Below, in pieces: positions 35,927 through 45,460 of a DNA stretch of 64,000 nt; position 1 is the stretch's first letter, and each line of letters begins with the position of its first letter. Source of the stretch: Shewanella algicola (lineage in GTDB: Bacteria > Pseudomonadota > Gammaproteobacteria > Enterobacterales > Shewanellaceae); assembly GCF_014648035.1 (NCBI RefSeq), contig NZ_BMQI01000021.1, positions 1-64,000 on the forward strand. Direction: 5' to 3'. The notes under the pieces were generated by a model that saw nothing but the letters and a program-made list of their open reading frames with translations, made no database searches and was not told the DNA's origin. Position numbers and translations under genes: made by a program.

Positions 35927-37792
35927 TTATGCTACAAAGGCCTGGATTTGCGCCAAAATACCTAGAGCGTCCAGTTGCAGTTCTGCGGTAATTTCATCGG
36001 GTGAGCCATGCTTAATGAACTCATCTGGTAAACCAATCAATAATACCGGTTTTACAATACGCATCTTTTGTAGTGTTTCTAATACGCTAGAGCCTGCACC
36101 ACCTAATACTGCGTTTTCTTCAACTGAGACAATAATATCGTGGCTATTGGCAAGCTCTGCGAGTAAGTCGACATCCAAAGGTTTCACAAAACGCATATCT
36201 GCCACAGTAGCGTCAAGTTGCTCTGCTGCTTCTAGTGTTGCCGCTAGGGTGGTGCCAAAGTTAACAATGGCTATCTTTTTACCCTGACGTTTTATTAACC
36301 CCTTACCTATCGGTAGGGTGGTCATCTGTTCGACTTGCTCGGCACCGGTAGCGCTCCCTCTTGGGTAACGTACAGCTGTAGGGCCGTCTTGATAACAATA
36401 TCCGGTATACAGCATTTGGCGACATTCGTTTTCGTCAGATGGCGCCATAATCACCATGTTAGGGATACAACGCATAAAGCTTAAGTCAAAGGCGCCTTGG
36501 TGAGTTGGGCCGTCTGCACCCACAATGCCACCACGGTCAATGGCAAACAATACGGGTAAACGTTGCAAGGCAACATCATGAATTAATTGATCATAACCGC
36601 GTTGCAAAAAGGTCGAATAAATCGCAACGACCGGTTTCAGTCCTTCACAAGCAAATCCGGCGCCCAACGTTACGGCATGTTGTTCGGCGATGGCCGCATC
36701 AAAATACTGTTTGGGGAAACGCTGGGAAAACTCAACCATCCCCGAGCCTTCACGCATTGCTGGCGTTATCGCCATCAACTTGTCATCCTGGGCAGCGACA
36801 TCACATAACCATTTACCAAAAACTTGCGAGAACGTTGGTAAGCCTGGCTTGGTTACCGGCTTTTTAAATTGGCTTGGGTCAAATTTAGGCACCGCATGCC
36901 AGCCGATAGGATCTTTTTCTGCAGGCTCATAACCACGACCTTTCTTGGTCATGATATGCAGCATTTGTGGGCCTTTTAAATTACGCATATTACGCAGAGT
37001 TTCAACTAATGAATCCACGTCGTGGCCATCAATAGGGCCGATGTAATTAAACCCTAATTCTTCAAATAATGTGGCAGGAACAACCATGCCTTTTAGGTGT
37101 TCTTCGGTGCGCTTGGCCATTTCTTTAATGACGGGCATGCCTTTGAGCACTTTTTTGCTGTTTTCGCGGATAGTGGTGTAAAAACGCCCTGACATTAATT
37201 GGGCTAAATGGTTGTTTAGCGCGCCGACGTTTTCAGAAATCGACATTTCATTGTCGTTTAACACAACCAGCATGTCTTTGTGTAAATCACCCGCGTGGTT
37301 CATGGCTTCAAACACCATACCACCTGTCATGGCGCCATCACCGATCACTGCAACAACTTTACGTCCGTCGGCTTCTTTTTCGGCGGCAATAGCCATGGCT
37401 AACGCCGCACTGACAGACGTGCCCGAGTGACCCACACTAAAGGTGTCGTATTGGCTTTCTTCACGCCATGGGAAAGGGTGCAAACCATTTTTTTGCCTAA
37501 TGGTGTGCATGCGTTCGCGGCGGTCAGTTAAAATTTTATGTGGATATGCCTGGTGTCCAACGTCCCAAATTAATCGATCAAAAGGGGTGTTGTAGACATA
37601 ATGAAGGGCCACAGTTAATTCAACTGTGCCTAAGCCAGACGCAAAATGTCCGCTGGAAATACCAACAGACTGAAGTAAGAATTGTCTAAGTTCATCAGAC
37701 ACTTGTGGAAGAAGACCTTGCGGTAACTTCCGTAATTCTTCTGGCGTATTAGCTTGTGCTAGTACTGGGAATTTAGAAATATCGAAACTCAT
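35927..37792 (-). CDS. dxs: 1-deoxy-D-xylulose-5-phosphate synthase
   Basis: Thiamine-diphosphate enzyme of 621 residues (E. coli 620) making DXP from pyruvate and glyceraldehyde-3-phosphate, the first step of the MEP isoprenoid pathway. Motifs: [33 protein letters not shown], the TPP site [18 protein letters not shown] to NDNEMS, and the transketolase Pyr domain [19 protein letters not shown] 37792 (MSFDISKFP) lies 22 bases after the ispA stop; the longer frame would overlap ispA. Last gene of the xseB-ispA-dxs operon, which is conserved in many gamma-Proteobacteria. Confidence 0.97.
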   Translation of the reverse strand: MSFDISKFPVLAQANTPEELRKLPQGLLPQVSDELRQFLLQSVGISSGHFASGLGTVELTVALHYVYNTPFDRLIWDVGHQAYPHKILTDRRERMHTIRQKNGLHPFPWREESQYDTFSVGHSGTSVSAALAMAIAAEKEADGRKVVAVIGDGAMTGGMVFEAMNHAGDLHKDMLVVLNDNEMSISENVGALNNHLAQLMSGRFYTTIRENSKKVLKGMPVIKEMAKRTEEHLKGMVVPATLFEELGFNYIGPIDGHDVDSLVETLRNMRNLKGPQMLHIMTKKGRGYEPAEKDPIGWHAVPKFDPSQFKKPVTKPGLPTFSQVFGKWLCDVAAQDDKLMAITPAMREGSGMVEFSQRFPKQYFDAAIAEQHAVTLGAGFACEGLKPVVAIYSTFLQRGYDQLIHDVALQRLPVLFAIDRGGIVGADGPTHQGAFDLSFMRCIPNMVIMAPSDENECRQMLYTGYCYQDGPTAVRYPRGSATGAEQVEQMTTLPIGKGLIKRQGKKIAIVNFGTTLAATLEAAEQLDATVADMRFVKPLDVDLLAELANSHDIIVSVEENAVLGGAGSSVLETLQKMRIVKPVLLIGLPDEFIKHGSPDEITAELQLDALGILAQIQAFVA

Positions 37793-37814
37793 AGCGAGAT
37801 ATTCTGACTCTTTA

Positions 37815-38696
37815 TTATAATCTTCGCTCAATAATGTAGCGGGCGAAGTCTGCAATTAACTGGCTATTGTATGGTAATTTAGTCAGCGCTGATAGTGCAT
37901 CTTGTATTAGTTGTTCCGCACAGGCCTTTGCACCATCAAGACCTAACAGTTTAGGGAAGGTGCTTTTATTGGATTGCTCATCACTGCCTTGAGGTTTCCC
38001 CAGCTCTTCCGTGCTTGCGGTTATATCTAAAATATCGTCCTGAACTTGAAATGCTAACCCTAAGGCTTGGGCATATTGCATCATCAGTTGATATTGTTCT
38101 GCGGGTGCATTGGCGGCAATTAACGCCATTTCTACGGCACAACTAATTAATGCCCCGGTTTTTTTATTGTGTAATTCGGTTAAGCGTTGTAGTTCAATAC
38201 TGTGATTAGTGGCACTAAGATCAATCGCCTGACCGCCACACATGCCTTGATAACCTGCTGCTTTTGCCAATACTCTTACCATGGCAAGTTGTTGAGTGGG
38301 GCTTAAATCATCACTGATTGATGTCATGATTTCAAATGCCAATGTTTGCAGTGCATCGCCTGCTAAAATCGCTGTCGCTTCATCAAATGCGACATGAACC
38401 GTAGGTTGGCCGCGGCGCAGTGCATCATTGTCCATAGCCGGTAAATCGTCATGAATTAATGAATAAGCATGAATGCATTCAATGGCTGCAGCGGCTTTGT
38501 CTAGAGCGTTAATATTAACACTAAACATGTTACCTACAGCGTAAACTAAAAAAGGGCGAATGCGTTTACCGCCCAATAATGCGCCGTGTAACATTGCGGC
38601 TTTTAAATTGGGGGCAGCATCATCGAGTTGATTTAAATGCTGTTCAAGAATGGCATCAACTCGTTTTTGGTAAGTTTTGATTGCTTCAGCTAACAC
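37815..38696 (-). CDS. ispA: Farnesyl diphosphate synthase
   Basis: Prenyltransferase of 293 residues that condenses IPP with DMAPP and GPP to FPP. The first Asp-rich motif is [15 protein letters not shown] (82-96), the second QDDILD near 217-226; GGKRIRP (42-48) binds the diphosphate. Start is GTG with AGG upstream. It supplies quinone and undecaprenyl precursors. Middle gene of the operon: 36 bases after xseB, 22 before dxs. Confidence 0.95.
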   Translation of the reverse strand: MLAEAIKTYQKRVDAILEQHLNQLDDAAPNLKAAMLHGALLGGKRIRPFLVYAVGNMFSVNINALDKAAAAIECIHAYSLIHDDLPAMDNDALRRGQPTVHVAFDEATAILAGDALQTLAFEIMTSISDDLSPTQQLAMVRVLAKAAGYQGMCGGQAIDLSATNHSIELQRLTELHNKKTGALISCAVEMALIAANAPAEQYQLMMQYAQALGLAFQVQDDILDITASTEELGKPQGSDEQSNKSTFPKLLGLDGAKACAEQLIQDALSALTKLPYNSQLIADFARYIIERRL

Positions 38697-38732
38697 GTAT
38701 TAAGACCTATGCTTCAATATTACGAATTGAGA

Positions 38733-38969
38733 TTATTCAGCTTCTACGGTAAATGGTGCGAGTTCGGCATCATTTTCATTTAATAAAATAGACACTTTTT
38801 GCTGAGCTTGTTCAAGCTTAGTTTGGCTTTGACGAACCAAATTAATACCACGCTCAAATTGTTTTAGCGCGTCATCAAGTGACACTTCACCTTGCTCTAA
38901 GTGAGCGACAATGGTTTCGAGCTCAGATAACGATTGCTCAAAACTGAGATTTTCTGGTTTTTTAGCCAC
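38733..38969 (-). CDS. xseB: Exodeoxyribonuclease VII small subunit
   Basis: Protein of 78 residues, the usual size, with the family pattern FEQSLSELETIVAHLEQGEVSLDDALKQFERG. Several copies join XseA (not in this window) to form the single-strand exonuclease. First gene of the xseB-ispA-dxs operon. The acidic tail NENDAELAPFTVEAE is typical in length. Confidence 0.94.
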   Translation of the reverse strand: MAKKPENLSFEQSLSELETIVAHLEQGEVSLDDALKQFERGINLVRQSQTKLEQAQQKVSILLNENDAELAPFTVEAE

Positions 38970-39337
38970 GATTAATTTTCCTTTCTTTGCGCGAGTGACA
39001 AGGTATATCAGCCCAGCGTATCGGTCAAATACAGTCGTCTGTTATTTGCTCAACAGCACGCTTTGTTATTGAATTTTTTTTAGAAACAATAAAATCGAGC
39101 TAAACTTGAGCCGACTTTGTCCGATAAAGAGTTAAGATTTTAAATTGTTAACGAAAATGATTTCTTGAAACAAGTATTGCTGATTATCATAATGACTTGA
39201 GAAACTTTTGCAGCAATGCAAAACGATTAACATTATGATTGTATTATACGATTGATATAGCATATCGAATTTACCGTGCGAAGCCGTTTTTTATAGAGCA
39301 CAAAAAGCAGAGTCATCACTGCGATTGAGGAGAGGTT
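38970..39337. other. Divergent promoter region of xseB and pomA
   Basis: About 370 bases, very AT-rich. It contains the sigma-28 promoter for pomAB at 39101-39127. The xseB promoter must lie in the left part but I cannot place it. GAGGAGAGG before the GTG at 39338 is a strong ribosome-binding site. Confidence 0.5.
39101..39127 (+). promoter_or_regulatory. Sigma-28 (FliA) promoter of pomAB
   Basis: TAAACTTG, exactly 11 bases, then TCCGATAA, compared with the FliA consensus TAAAGTTT-N11-GCCGATAA (13 of 16 bases). It points at pomA about 210 bases downstream, which fits a late flagellar gene. Confidence 0.75.
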
Positions 39338-40105
39338 GTGGATTTAGCTACCCTGATAGGTATTATTGGTGCTTTTGCATTTATTATTGGCGCCATGGTG
39401 ACCAGTGGCGGTATCGGTTTATTTATCGATGTACCTTCTGTATTGATCGTAATCATGGGCTCTTTGTTTGTTGTCATGATGAAGTTCAACCTAAAGCAAT
39501 TTTTAGGGTCGATAAAAATCGGCATGAAAGCCTTCATGTTTAAAATTGATAAACCTGAAGATTTAATCGAGCAATCTGTCACCATGGCTGACGCTGCCCG
39601 TAAAGGTGGTTTTTTGGCGTTAGAAGAAGCGGTGATCACCAATACTTTTATGCAAAAAGCGGTCGATATGCTGGTTGATGGTCACGATGGTGACGTGGTG
39701 CGTAATGCCCTTGAAAAAGATATCTCGTTAACCGAAGAACGTCACAAAATGGGGATTAGCATTTTTAAAGCCATGGGTGATGTTGCGCCTGCTATGGGGA
39801 TGATTGGTACGCTGGTGGGATTAGTGGCCATGCTGTCAAACATGGATGACCCTAAATCGATTGGTCCCTCTATGGCTGTTGCTTTATTAACCACACTTTA
39901 TGGCGCGATCATTGCGAACATGATTGCAATCCCTATGGCCGATAAACTGTCACTGCGCATGGGCGAAGAACTGCTTAATCGTAACTTAATTATGGATGCG
40001 GTTCTGGCGATACAAGACGGTCAAAACCCGCGAGTAATTGAAGGATTTTTAAAGAATTACCTCGCTGAAAAACAACGTGCAATTGATACAACGGACGGAG
40101 AATAA
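39338..40105 (+). CDS. pomA: Sodium-driven flagellar stator protein PomA
   Basis: Inner-membrane stator subunit of 255 residues (MotA family) with four membrane helices: about 4-22, 28-48, 150-170 and 180-202. The N-terminus MDLATLIGIIGAFAF and the stretch IDVPSVLIVIMGSLFVVMMK are of the Vibrio PomA type rather than proton-type MotA. The cytoplasmic loop carries the charged residues that touch FliG. It ends RAIDTTDGE. Start is GTG with GAGGAGAGG upstream. pomB follows after 3 bases. Confidence 0.95.
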   Translation: MDLATLIGIIGAFAFIIGAMVTSGGIGLFIDVPSVLIVIMGSLFVVMMKFNLKQFLGSIKIGMKAFMFKIDKPEDLIEQSVTMADAARKGGFLALEEAVITNTFMQKAVDMLVDGHDGDVVRNALEKDISLTEERHKMGISIFKAMGDVAPAMGMIGTLVGLVAMLSNMDDPKSIGPSMAVALLTTLYGAIIANMIAIPMADKLSLRMGEELLNRNLIMDAVLAIQDGQNPRVIEGFLKNYLAEKQRAIDTTDGE

Positions 40106-40108
40106 CTC

Positions 40109-41035
40109 ATGGCTAAGGCCAAGTGTGATTGTCCACCAGCAGGCGCCCCTATGTGGCTGGCAACCTTTGCTGACTTAATGTCATTGCTGATGTGCTTCTT
40201 CGTATTGTTGTTAGCATTCTCAGAAATGGACGTGATGAAGTTTAAGCAAATTGCGGGCTCGATGAAATATGCGTTTGGTGTACAAAACAAAGTTGAAGTG
40301 AAAGATATTCCGAAAGGCACCTCTGTCATTGCGCTTGAGTTTCGCCCGGGCAGACCTGATCCCACCCCGATTGAAATCATTAACCAACAAACTAATGAAA
40401 TGACTCAGCCAACCATTGAGTATCAAGCCGGTGAAGAAGACAGTGCAGGTGGTACCCAAAAACAATCTGGTGAGCAACGTGGTGGTAATGCGGCCGCAAC
40501 GGCGCAGCAAGAAGCGGAAGCTGTAAAAAAAGCCGCAGCATCAGCGCAAGAAAATATTAATGAACAAGTTAAAAAGATGGCCGAAAAGCTCAACGAAGAA
40601 ATTGTTGATGGCGCCATTGAAATTGAATCACTTGGGCAACAAATTATTATTCGAATTCGTGAAAAAGGCTCGTTTGCGTCAGGTTCGGGTTTCTTACAGC
40701 CTAAATTTAAGCCTATTGTGCGCTCTATTGGCGCATTATTGAAAGACGTGCCCGGTATTGTGACCGTGTCTGGTCATACTGATGGCGCGCACATTAGCAA
40801 TGAGCTTTACAGTTCAAACTGGGAGCTCTCAAGCCAGCGTGCAGTTGCGGTTGCTGACGAGCTACGCCGAGTACCAGGGTTTGACGAAACTCGCATGAAA
40901 GTTGTGGGAGAGGCTTCTAACAGACCATTAGTGCCCAATGACACCAATGAAAACCGCACGCGTAATCGCCGTGTCGAGATTTCAATTGAGCAAGGTAAAG
41001 CGAAAGAGTCAAACGAGATAACCGTGTCTGAATAA
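40109..41035 (+). CDS. pomB: Sodium-driven flagellar stator protein PomB
   Basis: Stator subunit of 308 residues. A short cytoplasmic start (KCDCPPAGAPMW) leads into one membrane helix with the ion-binding aspartate D22 in TFADLMSLLMCFFVLLLAF, and the plug region SEMDVMKFKQIAGSMKYAFG follows. A Gln/Glu/Ala-rich linker precedes the OmpA-type peptidoglycan anchor (VSGHTDGAHIS, NRTRNRRVEISI). The sequence around the helix is nearly that of Vibrio PomB, so sodium as driving ion is inferred. Cotranscribed with pomA; a terminator follows. Confidence 0.95.
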   Translation: MAKAKCDCPPAGAPMWLATFADLMSLLMCFFVLLLAFSEMDVMKFKQIAGSMKYAFGVQNKVEVKDIPKGTSVIALEFRPGRPDPTPIEIINQQTNEMTQPTIEYQAGEEDSAGGTQKQSGEQRGGNAAATAQQEAEAVKKAAASAQENINEQVKKMAEKLNEEIVDGAIEIESLGQQIIIRIREKGSFASGSGFLQPKFKPIVRSIGALLKDVPGIVTVSGHTDGAHISNELYSSNWELSSQRAVAVADELRRVPGFDETRMKVVGEASNRPLVPNDTNENRTRNRRVEISIEQGKAKESNEITVSE

Positions 41036-41078
41036 GCTTAATCCCTTATAAAGTTGATTACTTTTAGTCGTGATACCC

Positions 41079-41106
41079 AAAGCGCAACCTGATAAGGTTG
41101 CGCTTT
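41079..41106 (+). terminator. Terminator after pomB
   Basis: AAAGCGCAACCT pairs with AGGTTGCGCTTT around GATA, followed by TTG. Confidence 0.8.
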
Positions 41107-41172
41107 TTGTTATCAAAATGTTTTGTGAATGGTGCGACTTAAACAAAATGAATGATTAAAAAGTGAATATGT

Positions 41173-41200
41173 TTGGTTAATAGGTATCATTTGGTATAAT
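41173..41200 (+). promoter_or_regulatory. Sigma-70 promoter of thiI
   Basis: TTGGTT (41173-41178), a 16-base spacer and a perfect TATAAT (41195-41200) preceded by TTGG. Confidence 0.65.
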
Positions 41201-41382
41201 CCGCGAATTATTGCTTACCATTTGGTACCGATTTAACCATAAATCGGCATACCCTAAATCAGTAAGCTGTTTTTCAATTTTATAATCAACGTATTACAAC
41301 TCTTTGAGTTAGCGATGCTAAGCACTTACTCGGTGCTTGCTAAGTGCTGTGCTATTGAATTTGTTATGCCTGCGGACGCCCC

Positions 41383-42837
41383 ATGAAGTTTATTGTAAAG
41401 CTGTACCCTGAAATTATGATGAAGAGCAAGTCGGTAAGATTGCGATTTACCAAAATGCTCGAAACCAATATCCGTAATGTACTGAAAAAAGTCGATGAAG
41501 ATGCCAAAGTACAACGTTTATACGATCGAATTTTAGTGAAAGTGCCAGACAATAAACCTGAACTTATCGACGCGTTTGCTGAACGTTTAAGTTGCATTCC
41601 GGGTATTGCTCATGTGGTGCAAGTGAGTGAATACGGTTTTGATTCGGTCGATCATATTTATCAACAGGTGTTACCTAAATACCGCGATGAGCTTGCCGGT
41701 AAAACGTTTTGTGTCCGTGTAAAGCGTTCGGGTAAGCATGACTTTAACTCTATTGACGTGGAACGCTATGTTGGCGGTGGCTTAAATCAGCACACTGATG
41801 CATTAGGGGTGAAGCTTAAAAATCCAGATATCACTGTGAACCTTGAAATCGATCAAGACAAATTATACATGGTCGAGCGTCGTATTGAGGGCTTAGGCGG
41901 TTTTCCTATGGCGACTCAAGAAGATGTGTTATCGCTGATTTCAGGTGGTTTTGACTCTGGTGTATCGAGCTTTCAGTTTATTAAAAAGGGTGCGCGTACC
42001 CATTATTGTTTCTTTAACCTTGGTGGTGCTCAGCACGAGATCGGGGTTAAGCAAGTGGCTTTTCATTTATGGCAAAAGTACGGCGAATCTCACAAGGTCC
42101 GCTTTGTTTCTGTGCCGTTTGAACCTGTGGTCCAGGAGATCCTCGAGCGGATTGATAACGGACAAATGGGTGTAGTTCTTAAGCGTATGATGATGCGAGC
42201 TGCCACGCGTATTGCTGATAAATTTGGGATTCAAGCCTTGGTTACGGGTGAGAGTTTAGGCCAAGTATCTAGCCAAACCTTAACCAATTTAAACGTGATT
42301 GACCGCTGTACAGATTTACTGATTTTGCGTCCACTTATTGCTATGGACAAGCAGGATATTATTAATCAAAGCCGTGTGATTGGCACTGAAGATTTTGCCA
42401 AGTCAATTCCAGAGTATTGTGGCGTTATTTCACAAAAGCCAACCGTGAAAGCCGTGTTGTCTAAAGTTGAAAAAGAAGAACTTAAATTCTCTGAAGACTT
42501 AATTGACCGCGTTGTTGATGCGGCCGTAGTGATGGACATTCGGGATATTGAAGCTGAAATGAATAAACAGGTGACTGAAACTGAAACCGTTAAAGATGTC
42601 GCGTCAGGCGAGATTGTCATTGATGTCCGTGCGCCAGAAGAAGAAGAGCGTGCGCCATTAGAAATGGATAACGTGATGGTGAAAACCATTCCATTTTTTA
42701 AACTTGCTACTCAGTTTGCCGATTTAGATAACAGCAAAACGTATTTACTTTACTGCGACCGTGGTGTCATGAGTAAGTTGCAAGCGCTGTACTTAATTGA
42801 ACAAGGCTACACTAACGTTAAAGTGTATCGCCCATAA
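41383..42837 (+). CDS. thiI: tRNA 4-thiouridine synthase / thiamine thiazole sulfurtransferase
   Basis: Protein of 484 residues (E. coli ThiI 482). Order: NFLD/THUMP region (1-165), PP-loop adenylating domain with [10 protein letters not shown] (187-196), and C-terminal rhodanese domain with the persulfide cysteine C458 (YCDRGVMSK). The partner cysteine lies in [10 protein letters not shown]. It takes sulfur from IscS and makes s4U8 in tRNA; the rhodanese part also serves thiamine synthesis, so the full bifunctional form is present. The gene stands alone. Confidence 0.96.
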   Translation: MKFIVKLYPEIMMKSKSVRLRFTKMLETNIRNVLKKVDEDAKVQRLYDRILVKVPDNKPELIDAFAERLSCIPGIAHVVQVSEYGFDSVDHIYQQVLPKYRDELAGKTFCVRVKRSGKHDFNSIDVERYVGGGLNQHTDALGVKLKNPDITVNLEIDQDKLYMVERRIEGLGGFPMATQEDVLSLISGGFDSGVSSFQFIKKGARTHYCFFNLGGAQHEIGVKQVAFHLWQKYGESHKVRFVSVPFEPVVQEILERIDNGQMGVVLKRMMMRAATRIADKFGIQALVTGESLGQVSSQTLTNLNVIDRCTDLLILRPLIAMDKQDIINQSRVIGTEDFAKSIPEYCGVISQKPTVKAVLSKVEKEELKFSEDLIDRVVDAAVVMDIRDIEAEMNKQVTETETVKDVASGEIVIDVRAPEEEERAPLEMDNVMVKTIPFFKLATQFADLDNSKTYLLYCDRGVMSKLQALYLIEQGYTNVKVYRP

Positions 42838-42898
42838 GTATCTGTAAGCATCAGGCTAACTCACAATTGATGTTGTTGGTTAGCCTATGATTAACAGC

Positions 42899-42933
42899 CA
42901 CAAAAAAACCGCATTTAATGCGGTTTTTTTGTG
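42899..42933. terminator. Bidirectional terminator
   Basis: Perfect inverted repeat CACAAAAAAACCGCATT / AATGCGGTTTTTTTGTG with a one-base centre, between thiI and the convergent small gene. Confidence 0.88.
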
Positions 42934-42952
42934 TCAGTGTACTGAATTGCGA

Positions 42953-43177
42953 TTAGTTTGCTTGAGTTGCTTCAGAAGTTTTTTGTGCTTCTTCATTGTC
43001 TGCAACTAAAATACTGTTAACATCGTCATTGATATCAACTTTCATCGCTTCAATGCTTTGTGATAGCTCGGCATGTAAGTCGGCCATATCAATCGCTTCT
43101 AATTCGGTTGCTTGCGCTGTGCTTAATCCGATGAACGTTGTTAAGGTAATAGCAAAAACAGTTTTTAGGTTGAACAT
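42953..43177 (-). CDS. Small secreted hypothetical protein
   Basis: Not recognised. It encodes 74 residues with a clear signal peptide (MFNLKTVFAITLTTFIGLS, cleavage after AQA). The mature part of about 51 residues is acidic and helical-looking (DMADLHAELSQSIEAMKVDI) and has no cysteine. GAGG lies before ATG. It is divergent from gcvA and ends in the terminator shared with thiI. A periplasmic location is predicted; no function can be given. Confidence 0.72.
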   Translation of the reverse strand: MFNLKTVFAITLTTFIGLSTAQATELEAIDMADLHAELSQSIEAMKVDINDDVNSILVADNEEAQKTSEATQAN

Positions 43178-43355
43178 AGGGGGAAACCTCTAGGCTAATT
43201 ATTCACATTTGCCGGACTATCCCGATTCCCTCGTAGAGATTGTCCAACTGTATTTTCAATGCTGCTAATTTAACCAAACACAGTGTTCTTTACAAACGAC
43301 AAAAAATAACGATAATCATTAGAAAAACTAATCAATAAACGAGAGACTGATCACT

Positions 43356-44267
43356 ATGTCTAGACGATTGCCCCCGTTAAATGCAGTTAAAGCATTTGAG
43401 GCTGCAGCAAGACATCTGAGCTTTACCCGCGCCGCAGAAGAGTTGTTTGTGACTCAAGCAGCGGTAAGTCATCAGATTAAAGCGTTAGAAGATTTTTTAG
43501 GGCTAAAGTTGTTTCGACGCAAGAATCGATCATTATTGTTAACAGAAGAAGGCCAAAGCTACTTTCTCGACATTAAAGATATTTTTATTGAGTTAGGTGA
43601 AGCCACAAATCGCTTACTTGCGCGTAGTGCCGTAGGTTCATTAACCGTGAGTATGTCACCGAGTTTTGCGATTCAATGGTTAGTACCCAGATTAGCTAAA
43701 TTCAGTGAAAAGAACCCTGACATTGACGTTCGAATTAAAGCTGTCGACAGTGAGACTAACTCATTAACCGACGATGTTGATGTGGCTATTTATTATGGGC
43801 AAGGTAACTGGCCAGGTTTGCGCGCCGATAAATTACGCAACGAAGTGCTGATCCCGGTATGTTCGCCTTTATTGCTTAATGGCCCTAAACCATTAACTCA
43901 ACCCAGCGATTTAAAGTTTCATACTTTGCTGCACGATGCGAATCGTCAAGACTGGCAAGCTTGGTTTAGGCAATGCGGTGTGACAGATGTGAATGTTAAT
44001 CAGGGACCTATCTTTAGCCACTCATCACTGGTGCTGCAAGCCGCGGCTCACGGCCAGGGTGTCGCTTTAGGTTACAGCGTATTGGCAAGGCCAGACATTA
44101 CAGCGGGCCGCTTGATTTGCCCGTTCTCTGAAGTGCTGGTGAGTAAAGATGCCTATTACTTGGTGTGCCAACAAAATCATTCTGAAATAGGTAAAATATC
44201 GGCGTTTAGAGAATGGATGGTCGATATGTTTGCTGAGGAGTCTCGCAGTGAACTGCTTACCGGATAG
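43356..44267 (+). CDS. gcvA: LysR-type regulator GcvA
   Basis: Protein of 303 residues, very close to E. coli GcvA: the DNA-binding part reads RLPPLNAVKAFEAAARHLSF and EELFVTQAAVSHQIKALEDF. The effector domain follows (SPSFAIQWLVPRLAKF, GNWPGLRADKL, GPIFSHSSLVLQAAAHGQG). GcvA controls the glycine-cleavage operon with glycine and purines as signals. In E. coli, gcvA is followed by ygdD and rlmM; here a hydrolase gene lies between, overlapping the end of gcvA. Confidence 0.95.
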   Translation: MSRRLPPLNAVKAFEAAARHLSFTRAAEELFVTQAAVSHQIKALEDFLGLKLFRRKNRSLLLTEEGQSYFLDIKDIFIELGEATNRLLARSAVGSLTVSMSPSFAIQWLVPRLAKFSEKNPDIDVRIKAVDSETNSLTDDVDVAIYYGQGNWPGLRADKLRNEVLIPVCSPLLLNGPKPLTQPSDLKFHTLLHDANRQDWQAWFRQCGVTDVNVNQGPIFSHSSLVLQAAAHGQGVALGYSVLARPDITAGRLICPFSEVLVSKDAYYLVCQQNHSEIGKISAFREWMVDMFAEESRSELLTG

Positions 44268-44961
44268 TCAAACTGAGCTGGCGCAAGATTATGTTTTGCA
44301 GGGAGCTAAAAGTGATACGCTGATTATTTTTGCTCATGGGGCTGGTGCCAATATGCACCATGAGTTTATGGTCAATATGAGTGATAAACTGGTTAAAAAC
44401 GGTTTTCAGGTGTATCGGTTTAATTTTTTATATATGCAAGCCAACATGCAAGATGGTAAGCGTCGTCCCCCTGACAGAGCACCTAAGTTACTCAATCATT
44501 TTGAGCAGGTATTGCTCGATGTGGCCGACAAAATAAAGCAAGGGCTGATAAATCCCAAACGCATCGTCGTAATGGGTAAGTCGATGGGTGGGCGAATGTC
44601 GGCCATATTAACCAGCGCTGAGCACGTATTTTTATCGGCTCAAGCTAAAGACGTTGCAGCTAACATTTGTGCAGTAGTCTGCCTCGGTTATCCATTTGTT
44701 CCGTTAAAAGGTGGCGAGCCGCGTCTATCACCGATACAAACGAATCCATTACCAATACTAATCGTTCAAGGTGAGCGCGATAAGTTTGGCGGGCGTGAGC
44801 AAGTGCCTTCCTGGTCATTGTCAGAAAACACCTCCATATGTTGGATAGGTGATGGCGACCATAGCCTACAACCGCGTAAATCTTCGGGTTATACACTAGA
44901 AGGTAATTTACAACAGGCCAGCGATGGCATCAGCCAATTTATCGCTTCAGTTCGTGTTTAA
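44248..44961 (+). CDS. Alpha/beta-hydrolase (KANL3/Tex30-like)
   Basis: Protein of 237 residues with the alpha/beta-hydrolase fold of the KANL3/Tex30-like group: FAHGAGANMHHEFM (oxyanion region), the nucleophile elbow GKSMGGRM with Ser, then ILIVQGERDKFGG (acid) and IGDGDHSLQPRKSSG (His). The start is probably GTG 44248, seven bases after GAGGAG, which overlaps gcvA by 20 bases; a TTG at 44230 is the other option. The substrate is unknown. Overlap suggests coupled translation with gcvA. Confidence 0.85.
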   Translation: MNCLPDSQTELAQDYVLQGAKSDTLIIFAHGAGANMHHEFMVNMSDKLVKNGFQVYRFNFLYMQANMQDGKRRPPDRAPKLLNHFEQVLLDVADKIKQGLINPKRIVVMGKSMGGRMSAILTSAEHVFLSAQAKDVAANICAVVCLGYPFVPLKGGEPRLSPIQTNPLPILIVQGERDKFGGREQVPSWSLSENTSICWIGDGDHSLQPRKSSGYTLEGNLQQASDGISQFIASVRV

Positions 44962-44982
44962 GCATGTTAAAAGGTAAGTGAA

Positions 44983-45363
44983 ATGAACAAAGGATTATTG
45001 TTACTGGCAACCTTTAGTGGTTTTTTAGCGGTGTCATTGGGTGCATTTGGGGCCCATGGGCTTAAATCGATTGCCCCACCAGAGCTTGTTAGTATCTTTA
45101 AACTTGGCGTCGACTATCAGTTTTATCACACCTTTGCGCTTATTGCGCTAGCTTTTTCTGGCCATTGGATTACCTCAAAACTACTCAACTGGGCGGCTTA
45201 TAGTTTTATTGCCGGAATAGTGTTGTTTTCAGGCTCGCTTTATTTGTATGCCTTTACAGGTGCCAAATGGATTGGACCCATTACGCCATTAGGTGGTTTG
45301 TGTTTTCTGATGGGATGGCTGTTATTTGCTGTCGCCATTTGGCAATCAAAAGCGGCGAAATAA
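44983..45363 (+). CDS. ygdD: DUF423 membrane protein (YgdD)
   Basis: Inner-membrane protein of 126 residues with four hydrophobic helices. The DUF423 pattern is clear: SGFLAVSLGAFGAHGLK near 12-28, FKLGVDYQFYHTFALIAL, ITPLGGLCFLMGWLLF. It lies 21 bases after the hydrolase gene and before rlmM, as in the E. coli gcvA-ygdD-rlmM order. Function unknown. Confidence 0.92.
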   Translation: MNKGLLLLATFSGFLAVSLGAFGAHGLKSIAPPELVSIFKLGVDYQFYHTFALIALAFSGHWITSKLLNWAAYSFIAGIVLFSGSLYLYAFTGAKWIGPITPLGGLCFLMGWLLFAVAIWQSKAAK

Positions 45364-45401
45364 TACCGCGGCTAAATTCTCCTTCCTTGTGATTTTTTGG
45401 G

Positions 45402-45407
45402 TATAAT
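45402..45407 (+). promoter_or_regulatory. Possible -10 of an rlmM promoter
   Basis: A perfect TATAAT lies 54 bases before the rlmM ATG. A good -35 at the right distance is lacking, so it is a weak call. Confidence 0.35.
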
Positions 45408-45460
45408 AGCGGGATTATTGTCTCGCTATTAACGCGATCATCCTTACGCTAAGGCTCCAA

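Larger units (their letters stand above)
41036..41382. other. pomB-thiI spacer with long thiI leader
   Basis: Holds the pomB terminator, a clear promoter at 41173-41200 and a leader of about 175 bases. The leader contains an 8-base inverted repeat AGCACTTA / TAAGTGCT (41321-41348) that also offers an alternative short stem AGCAC/GTGCT. It lacks the conserved bases of a TPP riboswitch. Confidence 0.5.

Noticed and set aside
41201-41382. TPP riboswitch before thiI
   Set aside because: The conserved thi-box bases are not there; the leader has only simple inverted repeats.
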